A DNA stretch of 36,256 nucleotides, taken from positions 1-36,256 of the forward strand of contig JAUWFQ010000006.1 in the NCBI GenBank assembly GCA_030606865.1. The letters run 5' to 3'. Source of the DNA: a bacterium. GTDB lineage: Bacteria > Fidelibacterota > Marinisomatia > Marinisomatales > JAHJCW01. The notes beneath the pieces are model-generated. The model did not search any database. It was not told where the DNA came from and saw only the letters and a list, made by a program, of their open reading frames with translations. This document shows positions 1 to 9,537 of this stretch, one piece after another. A program made the translations under genes and the position numbers. Each line of letters begins with the position of its first letter. The stretch's first letter is position 1.

Positions 1-1365
1 TACTCGCTTATAACGACGTAAAACGATTTCGTGCATCGCGGCAAAATCATCGATTCCAACTACAGTTTTCACTTTATACTTACGATACTCACTTTTCCGT
101 GCTTTCCCATCGACAAAACACACCATTGATGCTACTGTATCAGTTCCTCCCAAATGCGATATATCAAATGCTTCAATCCGGCGTGGCGGTGCTTTCATAT
201 TCAAGTCTTCTTGTAATTGCGCAACCGAAGCCGGATAAAATTCCTTGCGTTTTTTCCGATTGATAATCCACTCGCCTAATAATAATTTTGCATTTTGATA
301 AGCAATTCTGCTTTCCTGCGCTTTTTCACCCCGTTGCGGATATAAAAATTTGATCTTTCGATTTATTTTTTCGCTTAACCATTTAATTAATTCCTTTTCA
401 TCATCCGGTTCTTTAGGTAATAAAATTTCAGGTGGAATTGAATCTCCATCCATATAAAATCTTGTTATTATCGATTTTAATACGCTTGCATCGTCGTCTA
501 AACCCTGAAATGATATCTTCTCCCTGCTAAATAATCGTCCTTGGCGAATTCTTACAATTACCATTATTCCTAAATTTTCTTCCCGCGCAAAAGCGAATAC
601 ATCCCGATCGGTAAAATTGGCAGTGATTTTTCTTTGTCGTGCTTTAAAATCCTTAACTGCTGTAAGTTGGTCGCGGGCAAGCGCGGCATCTTCAAATCGC
701 TTCTCTTTAGAAGCGATTTCCATTTGCTTGGTAATATAATCCTCGGTAACCGATGTATTGCCGTGTAAGAATTCAATTACGCGCTTGATCATTCCATTAT
801 ATTCTTCTTGACTAACAATGCCCTCACAAGGTCCCTCGCACTTATTAATGTGATAGTCCAAACAAAGTTTAACCTTTTTATCCTTAACAATTTTTTCATC
901 AAGATAATATGTGCAAGTGCGAATTGGGAAAGCGCGTCTTAATGCATTAAGACTTTGTCTTAAAAGTGCAACATTAGTGTAAGGACCAAAATATTTCGAT
1001 CCATCCTTTATAATTTTACGAGTTAAAAATACCTGTGGATATGGTTCATTCGTAACACGAATAAATGGAAAAGATTTATCATCCTTTAAATCAATATTAT
1101 ATTTGGACGTGTGCTGTTTTATAAGATTTGCTTCAGTTAGCAACGCCTCTACTTCGTTGGCAACAACTATCCATTCTAAGTCTTCAATACGAGCTATCAA
1201 TGCCTGATTTTTAGGTGTCTGATATTTATTCTTTTGAAAATAGGATCTTACTCGATTCCGTAGATTTTTAGCTTTACCAATGTAAATAATTTCATCTTTA
1301 TCATTACGAAATAAATATACTCCCGGTTTTGTAGGAACGAGTTTTAGTTTGTCTTTTAAAGCCAT
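1..1365 (-). CDS. uvrC: UvrABC excinuclease subunit C, 3' end cut by window edge
   Basis: UvrC makes both incisions around a bulky lesion during nucleotide excision repair. I translated the open frame from the ATG at 1365 to base 1: 455 codons with no stop, against about 600 residues in full-length family members. In order it holds a GIY-YIG nuclease domain (GVYLF, then YIGKAKNLRNRV), a cysteine-rich segment (RTC, then CLDYHINKCEGPC), a UvrB-binding UVR-type helix pair (FEDAALARDQL), and the start of the RNase H-like nuclease (FDISHLGG, which carries the first catalytic Asp, then GIDDFAAMHE near the edge). The rest of that domain and the helix-hairpin-helix tail lie outside the window. The four cysteines match the pattern reported to hold an iron-sulfur cluster in E. 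coli UvrC. It lies downstream of a terminator, so it probably has its own promoter within about 40 bases of the start; I could not identify one. Confidence 0.95.
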   Translation of the reverse strand, partial: MALKDKLKLVPTKPGVYLFRNDKDEIIYIGKAKNLRNRVRSYFQKNKYQTPKNQALIARIEDLEWIVVANEVEALLTEANLIKQHTSKYNIDLKDDKSFPFIRVTNEPYPQVFLTRKIIKDGSKYFGPYTNVALLRQSLNALRRAFPIRTCTYYLDEKIVKDKKVKLCLDYHINKCEGPCEGIVSQEEYNGMIKRVIEFLHGNTSVTEDYITKQMEIASKEKRFEDAALARDQLTAVKDFKARQRKITANFTDRDVFAFAREENLGIMVIVRIRQGRLFSREKISFQGLDDDASVLKSIITRFYMDGDSIPPEILLPKEPDDEKELIKWLSEKINRKIKFLYPQRGEKAQESRIAYQNAKLLLGEWIINRKKRKEFYPASVAQLQEDLNMKAPPRRIEAFDISHLGGTDTVASMVCFVDGKARKSEYRKYKVKTVVGIDDFAAMHEIVLRRYKRV

Positions 1366-1407
1366 TGTATCAACTGAAATTCAATAGATTTTGTCGAAAA
1401 AAGAAGT

Positions 1408-1431
1408 AAATAAAAAAGCCCCGATTGGGGC
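1408..1431 (-). terminator. Intrinsic terminator after mce
   Basis: Read on the minus strand, a perfect 5-bp stem GCCCC/GGGGC with loop AATC (1418-1431) is followed at once by six T residues and then ATTT. This is a standard rho-independent terminator in the direction of mce. It lies 80 bases past the mce stop and 43 bases before the uvrC start, so it should separate the long upstream run from uvrC. The remaining sequence between mce and uvrC (1366-1510) is AT-rich and shows no other gene. Confidence 0.85.
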
Positions 1432-1510
1432 AAAATATTTAACAATTTCAATACTATAATATTAATAGAACAATGCCTTTCTTTATGTTTAAATATTCAA
1501 TCTTAAATCT

Positions 1511-1921
1511 TCAATTCTCAGGTTTTTCAGCAAGTTCCACTAACACTCCCCCCGTGCTTCTTGGATGAATGAAAACAATCATATATCCCTCTATACCAAT
1601 TCGAGGAGTTTTATCAATTAATTCAACACCGGCTTCGATTAATTCATTAATTGCTTGCTGAATATCATCAATTTCAAGGCAGATATGGTGGATCCCTTTA
1701 CCTCTTTTTTCAATAAATTTTGCAATTGGAGATTCAGGAGATGTGGCTTCTAATAACTCTATTTTTCCCCGTCCAGTATCAAATATTTCGGTTATTACAT
1801 TTTGTTCCTTTACTTCTTCCGAAATATGTTCACAATTGTTTAATAGTAATTTCCAAAATGGAGCATCTTTATCCAAGTTATCTGTAGCAATACCTATATG
1901 TTCAATTCCTAATATTTTCAT
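1511..1921 (-). CDS. mce: Methylmalonyl-CoA epimerase
   Basis: This interconverts the (R) and (S) forms of methylmalonyl-CoA, linking propionyl-CoA to succinyl-CoA through the B12-dependent mutase. The 136-residue protein is a normal-length member of the vicinal-oxygen-chelate fold: two repeats, the first opening with IEHIGIATDNLD and the second with GIHHICLEIDD. Likely metal ligands are His8, the His78-His79 pair and Glu129 in VLVELAE; VFIHPRSTGGVLVEL is typical of the family. Its ATG overlaps the stop of the upstream dipeptide epimerase by four bases (ATGA), so the two are probably translationally coupled. No mutase or propionyl-CoA carboxylase gene is visible here. Another VOC lyase is possible but the motif match favours the epimerase. 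Confidence 0.9.
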   Translation of the reverse strand: MKILGIEHIGIATDNLDKDAPFWKLLLNNCEHISEEVKEQNVITEIFDTGRGKIELLEATSPESPIAKFIEKRGKGIHHICLEIDDIQQAINELIEAGVELIDKTPRIGIEGYMIVFIHPRSTGGVLVELAEKPEN

Positions 1922-2958
1922 TTTAAATCCGGAAATTTATTTTGATAATCGATTATTAAACTTAAACCTAGTCCATTGCCTTTTGGCAATACCGGGACAC
2001 CGTTAACAATTTGTAAACCATTATATGGATCATTATCTATTAACAAATTGCCATCAAGATCAAGGTAATCGGCCTGAGATGCAAATTGAGCTAAAGCTGT
2101 AATACCAATTGATGATTCAACCATGCAACCAAACATAATTTTTAAGTTATATTTTTTTGCGGTCTTTATCATTATTGATGCTTCATCAACGCCTCCACAT
2201 TTTGCCAATTTTAAATTTATTCCATCAAATTTATTTACAAGATTCTCAATATCAGAAGATGTATGGCAATTTTCATCAGCAATTAAAGGCAATGATGAAT
2301 TCTTTTTTAATTCAACCATTTTATCAAGATCGTTAGCAGGTAAAGGCTGTTCAATTAATTCAACATTTTGTTCAGCTAACCACCTACTCATTTCGATAGC
2401 TGTATTTATGTCCCAACCCTCATTGGCATCAACACGAATTGGTTTATCAGTAAATTTTCTAATAGTAGATATTATGTCCTTATCCTTATCAATCCCTAAC
2501 TTGACTTTTAATATTTTGTATTTTTTAGCTTCCTTAACTTTTTGCGCTAATTCATCAAAATCACCGATCGCTATCGTAAAGGATGTTGAGTTTTTGATTT
2601 TTCCATAGTAATTAAAATACTCATGTAGAGAAATATTATTCTTTTGTGTCCACCAATCAAATAATGCGTTAACACATGCCGAGCGAAATGATTTTATACC
2701 ATCAGTATATCGATCAAATATTTCAATTACTTCATCAACATTTGTAACGTTTTTTGGGAGGATAATTTTATTTTTTAATCTTTCAAGTATTTGTGGGATA
2801 GATTCGTTATATCTCTCAGATGGAGCCACTTCTCCCCTGCCGATAAAACCATCTTGTTCTAAATATATAAAAACCCTATCATAATAATCATGGGAACTAC
2901 GGGAAATTCCAAATGGATGAGTACATTGCAAACGATAAATCGTATAACTTAACCTCAT
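1918..2958 (-). CDS. Dipeptide epimerase (L-Ala-D/L-Glu type, enolase superfamily)
   Basis: A 346-residue muconate-lactonizing-like member of the enolase superfamily. Visible catalytic features are the KxK acid/base pair Lys151 and Lys153 (KILKVKLG), metal ligands Asp177 (VDANEGW), Glu203 (LIEQPLP) and Asp228 (IADENCH), and the opposite base Lys250 (NLKLAKCGG). The Asp228-to-Lys250 spacing equals that of the E. coli L-Ala-D/L-Glu epimerase as I recall it. The C-terminal MVESSIGITA and DLDGNLL motifs also fit dipeptide epimerases. The likely role is epimerising murein-derived L-Ala-D-Glu during peptidoglycan recycling, but substrates vary in this family, so the exact dipeptide is inference. 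It lies 37 bases after the crotonase gene and overlaps mce. o-Succinylbenzoate synthase is the main alternative, and no menaquinone gene is nearby. Confidence 0.85.
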   Translation of the reverse strand: MRLSYTIYRLQCTHPFGISRSSHDYYDRVFIYLEQDGFIGRGEVAPSERYNESIPQILERLKNKIILPKNVTNVDEVIEIFDRYTDGIKSFRSACVNALFDWWTQKNNISLHEYFNYYGKIKNSTSFTIAIGDFDELAQKVKEAKKYKILKVKLGIDKDKDIISTIRKFTDKPIRVDANEGWDINTAIEMSRWLAEQNVELIEQPLPANDLDKMVELKKNSSLPLIADENCHTSSDIENLVNKFDGINLKLAKCGGVDEASIMIKTAKKYNLKIMFGCMVESSIGITALAQFASQADYLDLDGNLLIDNDPYNGLQIVNGVPVLPKGNGLGLSLIIDYQNKFPDLK

Positions 2959-2995
2959 AAATATTATTTAGTTAGATGAACAGAATAATTATGTA

Positions 2996-3769
2996 CTATT
3001 TTCGAAAATTAGGTTTTCTCTTTTCAACAAAAGCAGTGGTACCTTCGCGTTGTTCATCGGTTTCAAATAATTCAGCAAAAGCATTTAGTTCAATATCCAA
3101 TCCATTCTCTAAATGTTTATCAAAACCTTGATGTATACATTCTAAAGCTGCTCCAACTGCGGCAGGTCCATTTTTTAGTATAGATTTCGCCAATGTATAT
3201 ACTTTTTCCAATAATTCCGGTTGCGGTACAATATGGCTCACAAGTCCAATTCTCAATGCTTCTTCCGCGTCTATCATTTCACCACCTATAATCATTTCTA
3301 TTGCTCGTCCTTTTCCAATTAAGCGAGGTAAACGTTGCGTGCCTCCCCATCCCGGTATAATGCCGAGAGCAACTTCCGGTTGTGAAAATTTCGCATTCTC
3401 AGATGCGATACGCATGTCACACGCCAAGGCGATTTCACAGCCGCCGCCTAATGCAAATCCGTTTATAGCACCTATTACCGGTTTAGGCGAATTTTCTATC
3501 ACCATAGTCATTTCCTGTCCTTCACGACTAAATTCTAACGCTTCCCTACCGGACATTTTTTGCATTGATTTAATATCAGCACCCGCTACAAACGCCTTTT
3601 CACCAGCCCCAGTGATAACAATTACACCAACATCATCATTTTTTACACATTCTTCCATTGCTTTTTTTAATTCAGCGACAACAACCTTATTCATCGCATT
3701 TAACGCTTCAGGTCTATTAATTGTAATCGTGGCAATATAATTTTCTACAATAATTTTGATAAATTCCAT
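2996..3769 (-). CDS. Enoyl-CoA hydratase / crotonase family protein
   Basis: A 257-residue crotonase-fold enzyme, expected to add water across a 2-enoyl-CoA. The oxyanion-hole segments FVAGADIKSM (about residues 60-69) and GFALGGGCE (104-112) are intact. Both catalytic glutamates of true hydratases are present: Glu112 in GGGCE and Glu132 in SQPEVALGIIPGWGGTQRL. This supports hydratase rather than isomerase activity. An AGGAG ribosome-binding site sits about eight bases before the ATG. It follows trkH by 15 bases and precedes the dipeptide epimerase and mce, so it may share a transcript with them. The closeness to mce suggests fatty or branched-chain acyl-CoA breakdown, but chain-length preference cannot be read from the sequence. 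Confidence 0.88.
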   Translation of the reverse strand: MEFIKIIVENYIATITINRPEALNAMNKVVVAELKKAMEECVKNDDVGVIVITGAGEKAFVAGADIKSMQKMSGREALEFSREGQEMTMVIENSPKPVIGAINGFALGGGCEIALACDMRIASENAKFSQPEVALGIIPGWGGTQRLPRLIGKGRAIEMIIGGEMIDAEEALRIGLVSHIVPQPELLEKVYTLAKSILKNGPAAVGAALECIHQGFDKHLENGLDIELNAFAELFETDEQREGTTAFVEKRKPNFRK

Positions 3770-3784
3770 AAAATACTCCTACAA

Positions 3785-5254
3785 TTATCTCCAAAAGGTT
3801 CGGCTAAATAATATTAATACTGTGAATATTTCTAATCGTCCCAATAACATTGCAAATGATAAAATCCACTTTCCAATATCGGGTAATAATGCATAATTAT
3901 CCGTAGGACCAAACGACCCTAACGCAGGGCCGATATTTCCAACTGCTGATGCAGCAGCTCCTATCGCAGAAGTTATATCAATTCCCATCGCTGTTAAAGA
4001 CGCAGCTGTAAGAGCGAATATTGCTACGTAAAACAGGAAAAATCCTAGTGTATTTCGTATTATACTTTCATTGATATACCGGTCACCGATCCTTATTGGA
4101 ATAATTGCCCGTGCATGTAATAGCCGACGGGTTTCCATAAGACCGTGCTTAATAATGAGAAAAATACGTATTACTTTCATTCCACCTCCGGTCGACCCAC
4201 CCATAGCTCCGATAAACATTAGTCCAACAAGAGTAAATTGAATGAAGTATCCCCATAATTCATAATCGTAGGTTCCATATCCGGTTGTTGTAATAATTGC
4301 AACTGTTTGGAACAATGAATCTCTAAATTTAATATGTGTGAAACCACCATCGCTAAGACTCACAATAATAAATATTCCAAGTGTAACAAGAAGAATTATT
4401 CCAATATAAATCTTGAATTCATAATCACGGAAATATACTTTTATATCTCCGGACATAGCTCGAAAATGAAGAGCAAAATTTATGCCAGCCATCAGCATAA
4501 AAAATATTATTATATAATGGATTGCTGAACTTGTCCATCCGGCAATACTTGCGTTCATTGTTGAAAATCCACCTGTAGGCATTGTAGTAAATGCGTGGCA
4601 TATTGCATCGAACCAAGTCATTCCCCCAAGTCCGAGTAAAAGTGTCTCCAACGCTGTAAACCCGACATAAACTAACCATAATATTTTAGCAGTTTCTTTC
4701 ACGCGTGGACGTAATTTATCAGATACCGGACCTGGAACTTCCGCTTTGAACATTTGAACACCACCAATTCCTAACAACGGTAAAATAGCTATCGTAAAAA
4801 CGATAATCCCCATCCCGCCTATCCATTGTATGAATGAACGCCAAAATAATATTCCGTGTGGCAAACTTTCAATTCCCAGTGGCAGATTAGGAAGTGTTAT
4901 CGGATTACCGATAATTGTTGCACCGGTCGTAGTAACCCCCGACATTGATTCGAAGAAAGCATCGGTTATATTCGGAATTGTTCCGCTGAAATAGAATGGC
5001 AATGCTCCGATGATCGCTGTAATAATCCAAGCAGATGTTACAATTAGGAAACCATCTTTAGTGGATAATGTTTTACTTTTTCTTGTAAAGTACCATAAAG
5101 GAACACCGATAAAAAATGTTATTACTGCCGATAATATAAAACCTTCAAAATCATATTCTTTATAGGCTAAGGCGATTAAAGCCGGTATTAGCAAGGTAAT
5201 ACTCAAAATTCCAATTTGAGCACCAAGAATATTAAGGATTGTCTTTTTATTCAT
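3785..5254 (-). CDS. trkH: Trk potassium uptake channel subunit TrkH
   Basis: The membrane pore of the Trk/Ktr potassium uptake system, 489 residues, very hydrophobic with four M1-P-M2 repeats. The four selectivity-filter loops are recognisable: TTTGA near residues 108-112, MPTGG near 225-229, TTTGY near 322-326, and SAVGNIGP near 440. A glycine-rich gating-loop segment (MGGSTGGGMK) follows the third repeat. The start codon overlaps the stop of trkA by one base (TAATG), so pore and regulatory subunit are coupled. TrkH/TrkG rather than KtrB is favoured by the length and by the paired full-length TrkA. Confidence 0.95.
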   Translation of the reverse strand: MNKKTILNILGAQIGILSITLLIPALIALAYKEYDFEGFILSAVITFFIGVPLWYFTRKSKTLSTKDGFLIVTSAWIITAIIGALPFYFSGTIPNITDAFFESMSGVTTTGATIIGNPITLPNLPLGIESLPHGILFWRSFIQWIGGMGIIVFTIAILPLLGIGGVQMFKAEVPGPVSDKLRPRVKETAKILWLVYVGFTALETLLLGLGGMTWFDAICHAFTTMPTGGFSTMNASIAGWTSSAIHYIIIFFMLMAGINFALHFRAMSGDIKVYFRDYEFKIYIGIILLVTLGIFIIVSLSDGGFTHIKFRDSLFQTVAIITTTGYGTYDYELWGYFIQFTLVGLMFIGAMGGSTGGGMKVIRIFLIIKHGLMETRRLLHARAIIPIRIGDRYINESIIRNTLGFFLFYVAIFALTAASLTAMGIDITSAIGAAASAVGNIGPALGSFGPTDNYALLPDIGKWILSFAMLLGRLEIFTVLILFSRTFWR

Positions 5255-6600
5255 TAAAGACCAAATAAAATTCGAATTTTTTGTATTGCTTTCGTCTTTG
5301 AAAATATCAGTACAGTGTCTTCCTCAGTAATAATTGAATCACCTCGAGCAATACTCAAATTTCCATGATGATTTATAACACCCACAATACTATCTTTAGG
5401 GAAATCAATATCTTTTAAAGGCTTTTGAGTAACTTTACTTCCTGCTTCAGGTTGTAATTCAATTATATCAATATCCATCTCTTCAAAAGCAATTAGATCA
5501 GTTTCAGTTTTATCACTATATATTTTTCTGATTATTTTATTAACTGTTGCCATATTTTTACTGACAACAGAACCTATTCCCAAATCTTGTAATAACGGTA
5601 AATATTCGGTTGTATTGATATGGGTAATAGTTTGTTTTGCTCCTAATTGATGTGCCAATATTCCACTCAGAATGTTTGCTTTTTCATCATGCGTAACAGC
5701 AATAAAACTATCAACATCTTTGATATTTTCGGATTTAAGAAATTCTAAATCTGTTCCATCAGCATTAATGACCATCGTATCAGTTAACTTTGCGGCAATT
5801 TGTTCTGATTTTTCTCTTCTATTATCAACTAACCTAACAGATTTTTCCTTTTGTAATAATTCTGCTATAGAATAACCGATTTTTTCGCCACCAAAAATCA
5901 TTATTCGTTTAGATATTTGATTACTAATATCAAGTATATTTAATAATTTTTCAAGATGTTTGGTTTTTATTATAAAATATGCTCTATCATTCGGTTCAAA
6001 AATAAAGTCTCCCCACGGTACAATAGTTTTATTCCTACGAATTACCGATACAATACCAAATTTGAGTTCCTTACTGTCATCGCATAATTCCTTGACTGAA
6101 CGTCCAACAATTTGGTTATGGAGAGAAATTCTAATTCCAATCATTTTTAATCGTCCGCCTTCAAAATCCATCACCTTTATCGCATATGGATGCTCAACTA
6201 ATCTTACAATTTCTGAACATGCTTCTTTTTCCGGGTGGATTACTAAATCAATTCCAAATTTTTCAGGTTTAATAATAGAATTTGCATCACTGTATTGTTG
6301 ATTGCGGAGACGAGCTATTACTTTATTGGCACCTAACTGTCTCGCCTGTTGCGATGCAATAAGGTTTACTTCATCAACTCTTGTTAACGCAAAAACATAA
6401 TCTGCTTTATCAACATTTGCTTCAATTAAATTTTTAGGACTTGCTCCGTTTCCTTGTACAACTATTACGTCTAAATGCTCGGATGCACGTCGACAATTTT
6501 CCGGATCATTATCTATCACCGTTATATCAAAATCTTCTTGGCTTAGGGCTTTAGCAACATGAAAACCAACTTCACCCACACCAATTATTACTATCCTCAT
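5254..6600 (-). CDS. trkA: Trk potassium uptake regulatory subunit TrkA
   Basis: A cytoplasmic gating subunit that binds nucleotides and controls TrkH. The 448 residues form the usual tandem of two RCK units. The first begins at residue 1 with a Rossmann NAD-binding motif (MRIVIIGVGEVG, with the acidic IDND at strand two). The second begins near residue 231 (RIMIFGGEKIGYS, then LVDNRREK). Each is followed by a TrkA-C domain (RLKMIGIRI and DIIELQPEAGS regions). An AGAGGATA ribosome-binding site precedes the ATG. The 60 bases between this gene and murA form the largest gap in the left gene run, so a promoter there is possible, though I see no convincing one. Confidence 0.95.
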   Translation of the reverse strand: MRIVIIGVGEVGFHVAKALSQEDFDITVIDNDPENCRRASEHLDVIVVQGNGASPKNLIEANVDKADYVFALTRVDEVNLIASQQARQLGANKVIARLRNQQYSDANSIIKPEKFGIDLVIHPEKEACSEIVRLVEHPYAIKVMDFEGGRLKMIGIRISLHNQIVGRSVKELCDDSKELKFGIVSVIRRNKTIVPWGDFIFEPNDRAYFIIKTKHLEKLLNILDISNQISKRIMIFGGEKIGYSIAELLQKEKSVRLVDNRREKSEQIAAKLTDTMVINADGTDLEFLKSENIKDVDSFIAVTHDEKANILSGILAHQLGAKQTITHINTTEYLPLLQDLGIGSVVSKNMATVNKIIRKIYSDKTETDLIAFEEMDIDIIELQPEAGSKVTQKPLKDIDFPKDSIVGVINHHGNLSIARGDSIITEEDTVLIFSKTKAIQKIRILFGL

Positions 6601-6660
6601 TAAATATCCTCTAGAGATTTAAAATTAAAGTTAACTGCAAATAATTTGATACCAAAAGAA

Positions 6661-7917
6661 TCAATCATCAATAGAGACACGCTTTATTTTAGCTCCCAGT
6701 GACGCAAATTTGTTCTCAATTTGTTCATATCCACGATCTATATAGTGTATATGGTTAACCTCTGTCACTCCTTTTGCCATCAGACCGGCGAGTACCAACG
6801 AGGCACTCGCACGAATATCAGTAGAGCGAACTTTTGCGCCTATTAATTCTTTTACACCTCGTACAATAGCGGAATTGCCTTCAACAGTTATATTCGCTCC
6901 TAAGCGATTTAACTCTGGTACGTGACTAAATCTATCATGATAAATTGTATCAGTTACAATTGACGATCCTGTTGCAATACTCATTAAGGCAATCCATTGA
7001 GCTTGCAAATCTGTAGCAAATCCAGGGAACACCGCAGTTGTTAAATCGACTGCATTAATTTTTTTTCCGCGTTTTACTGTAATGTCATTTTTATCAATTT
7101 TTATATCCGCACCAACTTCAATTAATTTTTCGATTACAACCGAAAGATGCTCAGGAATGGTGTTTTTAAGTGTGATCTTACCAAGTGCGGCTCCCGCGAT
7201 TAAAAAAGTACCTACCTCAATTCTATCAGGAATCACTGATATCTCTTGTGGCATAAGTTCATTAACACCCTCTATTGTTATTTCGGTTGTTCCAATTCCA
7301 CCGATTTTAGCACCCATTGATACTAAAAATTCACACAATTGCACGATTTCAGGTTCTTTGGCTGCGTTTTCAATTTTTGTTTCACCTCTTGCAAGAACTG
7401 CCGCCATTAAAATATTTCCTGTTGCTCCTACTGATGGAAAATCAAATCGAATTTTATTACCGACTAGTTTCTTGGCTTTAGCAATAATATCACCGCCCTC
7501 AAGTTCGATTTTGGCACCCAATTTTTCTAATCCTTTAAGATGATAATCTACAGGTCTTGGACCCCAAGCACACCCACCCGGCAATGATACAATCGCTTTT
7601 CCACATCGCGCTACTAATGGTCCCAAAACATAAAATGATGCACGCATTTTATTTACCAAATCATAAGGCGCTACCGGATTATCAACTTTCATAGCATCTA
7701 TCATCATCTTGTTATTGGAAAAATGAACTTTAGCTCCAAGCATCTCCAAAAGTTTAGCCATTGTACGTGTATCTCGTAAATTGGGAACACGATTTATTTT
7801 TGTTTCACCTTCCACCAACAAAGCTGCAGCCATTATAGGTAATACAGCATTTTTTGCACCACTTATTTGGACCTCACCCTTTAATTGATGATTTCCTTCT
7901 ATTACTAATTTTTCCAT
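6661..7917 (-). CDS. murA: UDP-N-acetylglucosamine 1-carboxyvinyltransferase
   Basis: MurA transfers enolpyruvate from PEP to UDP-GlcNAc, the first committed step of peptidoglycan synthesis. The 418-residue length is normal for the family. Lys22-Asn23 (SGAKNAVLP) and the active-site cysteine Cys116 (LPGGCAWGPRPVD) are present, so the enzyme should be of the fosfomycin-sensitive cysteine type rather than the Asp type. Later motifs DRIEVGTFLIAGAA, PGFATDLQAQ and DIRASASLVLAGL are all typical. It follows recN by 21 bases in the same direction. Confidence 0.97.
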   Translation of the reverse strand: MEKLVIEGNHQLKGEVQISGAKNAVLPIMAAALLVEGETKINRVPNLRDTRTMAKLLEMLGAKVHFSNNKMMIDAMKVDNPVAPYDLVNKMRASFYVLGPLVARCGKAIVSLPGGCAWGPRPVDYHLKGLEKLGAKIELEGGDIIAKAKKLVGNKIRFDFPSVGATGNILMAAVLARGETKIENAAKEPEIVQLCEFLVSMGAKIGGIGTTEITIEGVNELMPQEISVIPDRIEVGTFLIAGAALGKITLKNTIPEHLSVVIEKLIEVGADIKIDKNDITVKRGKKINAVDLTTAVFPGFATDLQAQWIALMSIATGSSIVTDTIYHDRFSHVPELNRLGANITVEGNSAIVRGVKELIGAKVRSTDIRASASLVLAGLMAKGVTEVNHIHYIDRGYEQIENKFASLGAKIKRVSIDD

Positions 7918-7938
7918 ATTAAATAAAATATAAACGTT

Positions 7939-9537
7939 TTAGTTAAAATTACGTTCACCCGTAGATAATTGAAATATAGCACGTTGTCTCTCATCATCAT
8001 TTAAGTATTTAGCTGTAACAACTGTTTTACCATTTTCAACCATCTTTGAAATATGCAAATGATGCTTTGCGCTTCTTGCAATTTGTGGTAAATGAGTAAT
8101 GCAAATAACTTGTTTGGATTTTGCGAGATTTGCCAAACTATTTGCAACTTTTTCAGCTGCTACTCCAGAAATACCGCTATCTATTTCATCAAATACCAGT
8201 GAATTTATAGGATCATTATTTTGAAATACCGTTTTTATTGCTAACATGATCCTGGAAATTTCACCACCCGATGCAATTTCTACAAGTGGTTTTAATCTTT
8301 CACCAGGGTTTGCACTTAACAAAAATTGAATATTATCAAAACCTTTCTCGTTTGCAAGTACAGGATTTCCTTTGAAAAATGCAAATGAATCATTAAATAC
8401 TTTTTGCGTAATTTGAATTTTAAATCTCGCATCTTGCATATTTAACAACAGCATCTCATTTTCAATCGCTTTTGATAATTTCTCAGATCCAAATTCTCTT
8501 TTAATATGAATTTTTTCGGCTATATTTTGATAATCGACTTTTTCATCTGAAATTGTTTTTTTTATTTGGTCGATATCTTCATCTAATGATGAAAATTTAT
8601 TTAATTCTTCACTAATTTGATTTTTAGTATTCAATATAGCAACTATAGAACCACCATATTTTCGTTTTAAACCATCAATTGCTCCTAGGCGATCTTGTAT
8701 TTCTATTAATCTGTTTTTATCATAATTAAGAGAATTTATATAATCGCTTAAACCAGAAGATGTCTCTTGTACGCTGAGCGAGGCAGATCGAATAAGTTCA
8801 GAAAATTCATCAAGTTTCTGATCAATACTAACTAATTTTTCAAGCGCAATTAAGGACGAAGAAATTCTGTTATATATCGATTCATCATCATCAGTTAATT
8901 CCAAAGATAACCGATTGGTTGTTTCAACTAATTCATCAAGGTGTTTTAAAGTTTGCAATTCTTCTTCTAACTCAATATCTTCATTTGGTAGCGGATTAAT
9001 GACTGAAATTTCATTTAGTTGAAAAGACAATAATTCCTGATGTTTCTCTGAAATTTGTTTTTTTTCTGATAAATCGGATAATATTTTTGTATTTTTCTTT
9101 ATCGAGTTAAATAATCTAGTACAGTTTTCGACAGACATATTTATTTCACAAAATGCATCAAGATAATCAATGTGTGAAGAATCATTCATTATATATTGTT
9201 GCTCATGTTGACCATGAAAATCCACTAAAGAAGCACAAGCTAAACGATAATTATTTTCAGTAAACGGTTCATCATTTAAATATGATTTTGTTCTACCGCT
9301 TTTACTTAATACTCGACGATATACAATTGAATTAAGTTTTGTTTCAACAACCGCTCTTTCAGCATTACTCCTAACCATCGTTTTAGATGTTTTACTACCT
9401 AACGAGACGTTTAATGCTTGCAATAATATTGATTTACCCGATCCCGTTTCACCAGTAATAATGGTTAAACCTTCATTAAATAAAATCTCCATTTTATCCA
9501 CAATTGCAAAATCTTTGATGTATAATTTTTCAATCAT
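7939..9537 (-). CDS. recN: DNA repair protein RecN
   Basis: An SMC-like ATPase of double-strand-break repair, 532 residues (family about 550). The N-terminal half of the ATPase carries Walker A GETGSGKS at residues 29-36. A long coiled-coil middle (about residues 140-370, rich in Glu, Lys and Leu) follows, then the ABC signature ASGGEISRIMLA, Walker B LVFDEIDSGISG and the H-loop CITHLPQIA. The start ATG lies inside the last codons of the upstream VanZ-like gene (8-base overlap). The neighbours show no LexA gene, and I see no obvious SOS box before this internal start. Confidence 0.96.
   Translation of the reverse strand: MIEKLYIKDFAIVDKMEILFNEGLTIITGETGSGKSILLQALNVSLGSKTSKTMVRSNAERAVVETKLNSIVYRRVLSKSGRTKSYLNDEPFTENNYRLACASLVDFHGQHEQQYIMNDSSHIDYLDAFCEINMSVENCTRLFNSIKKNTKILSDLSEKKQISEKHQELLSFQLNEISVINPLPNEDIELEEELQTLKHLDELVETTNRLSLELTDDDESIYNRISSSLIALEKLVSIDQKLDEFSELIRSASLSVQETSSGLSDYINSLNYDKNRLIEIQDRLGAIDGLKRKYGGSIVAILNTKNQISEELNKFSSLDEDIDQIKKTISDEKVDYQNIAEKIHIKREFGSEKLSKAIENEMLLLNMQDARFKIQITQKVFNDSFAFFKGNPVLANEKGFDNIQFLLSANPGERLKPLVEIASGGEISRIMLAIKTVFQNNDPINSLVFDEIDSGISGVAAEKVANSLANLAKSKQVICITHLPQIARSAKHHLHISKMVENGKTVVTAKYLNDDERQRAIFQLSTGERNFN

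Noticed and set aside
2123-2608. A 161-codon plus-strand open frame inside the dipeptide epimerase
   Set aside because: It is antisense to conserved enolase-family motifs and shows no domain of its own.
6601-6660. CTCTAGAG palindrome in the murA-trkA spacer as a terminator or operator
   Set aside because: It is an 8-base palindrome with no loop and no T-tract, and overlaps the trkA ribosome-binding region, so it is probably chance.
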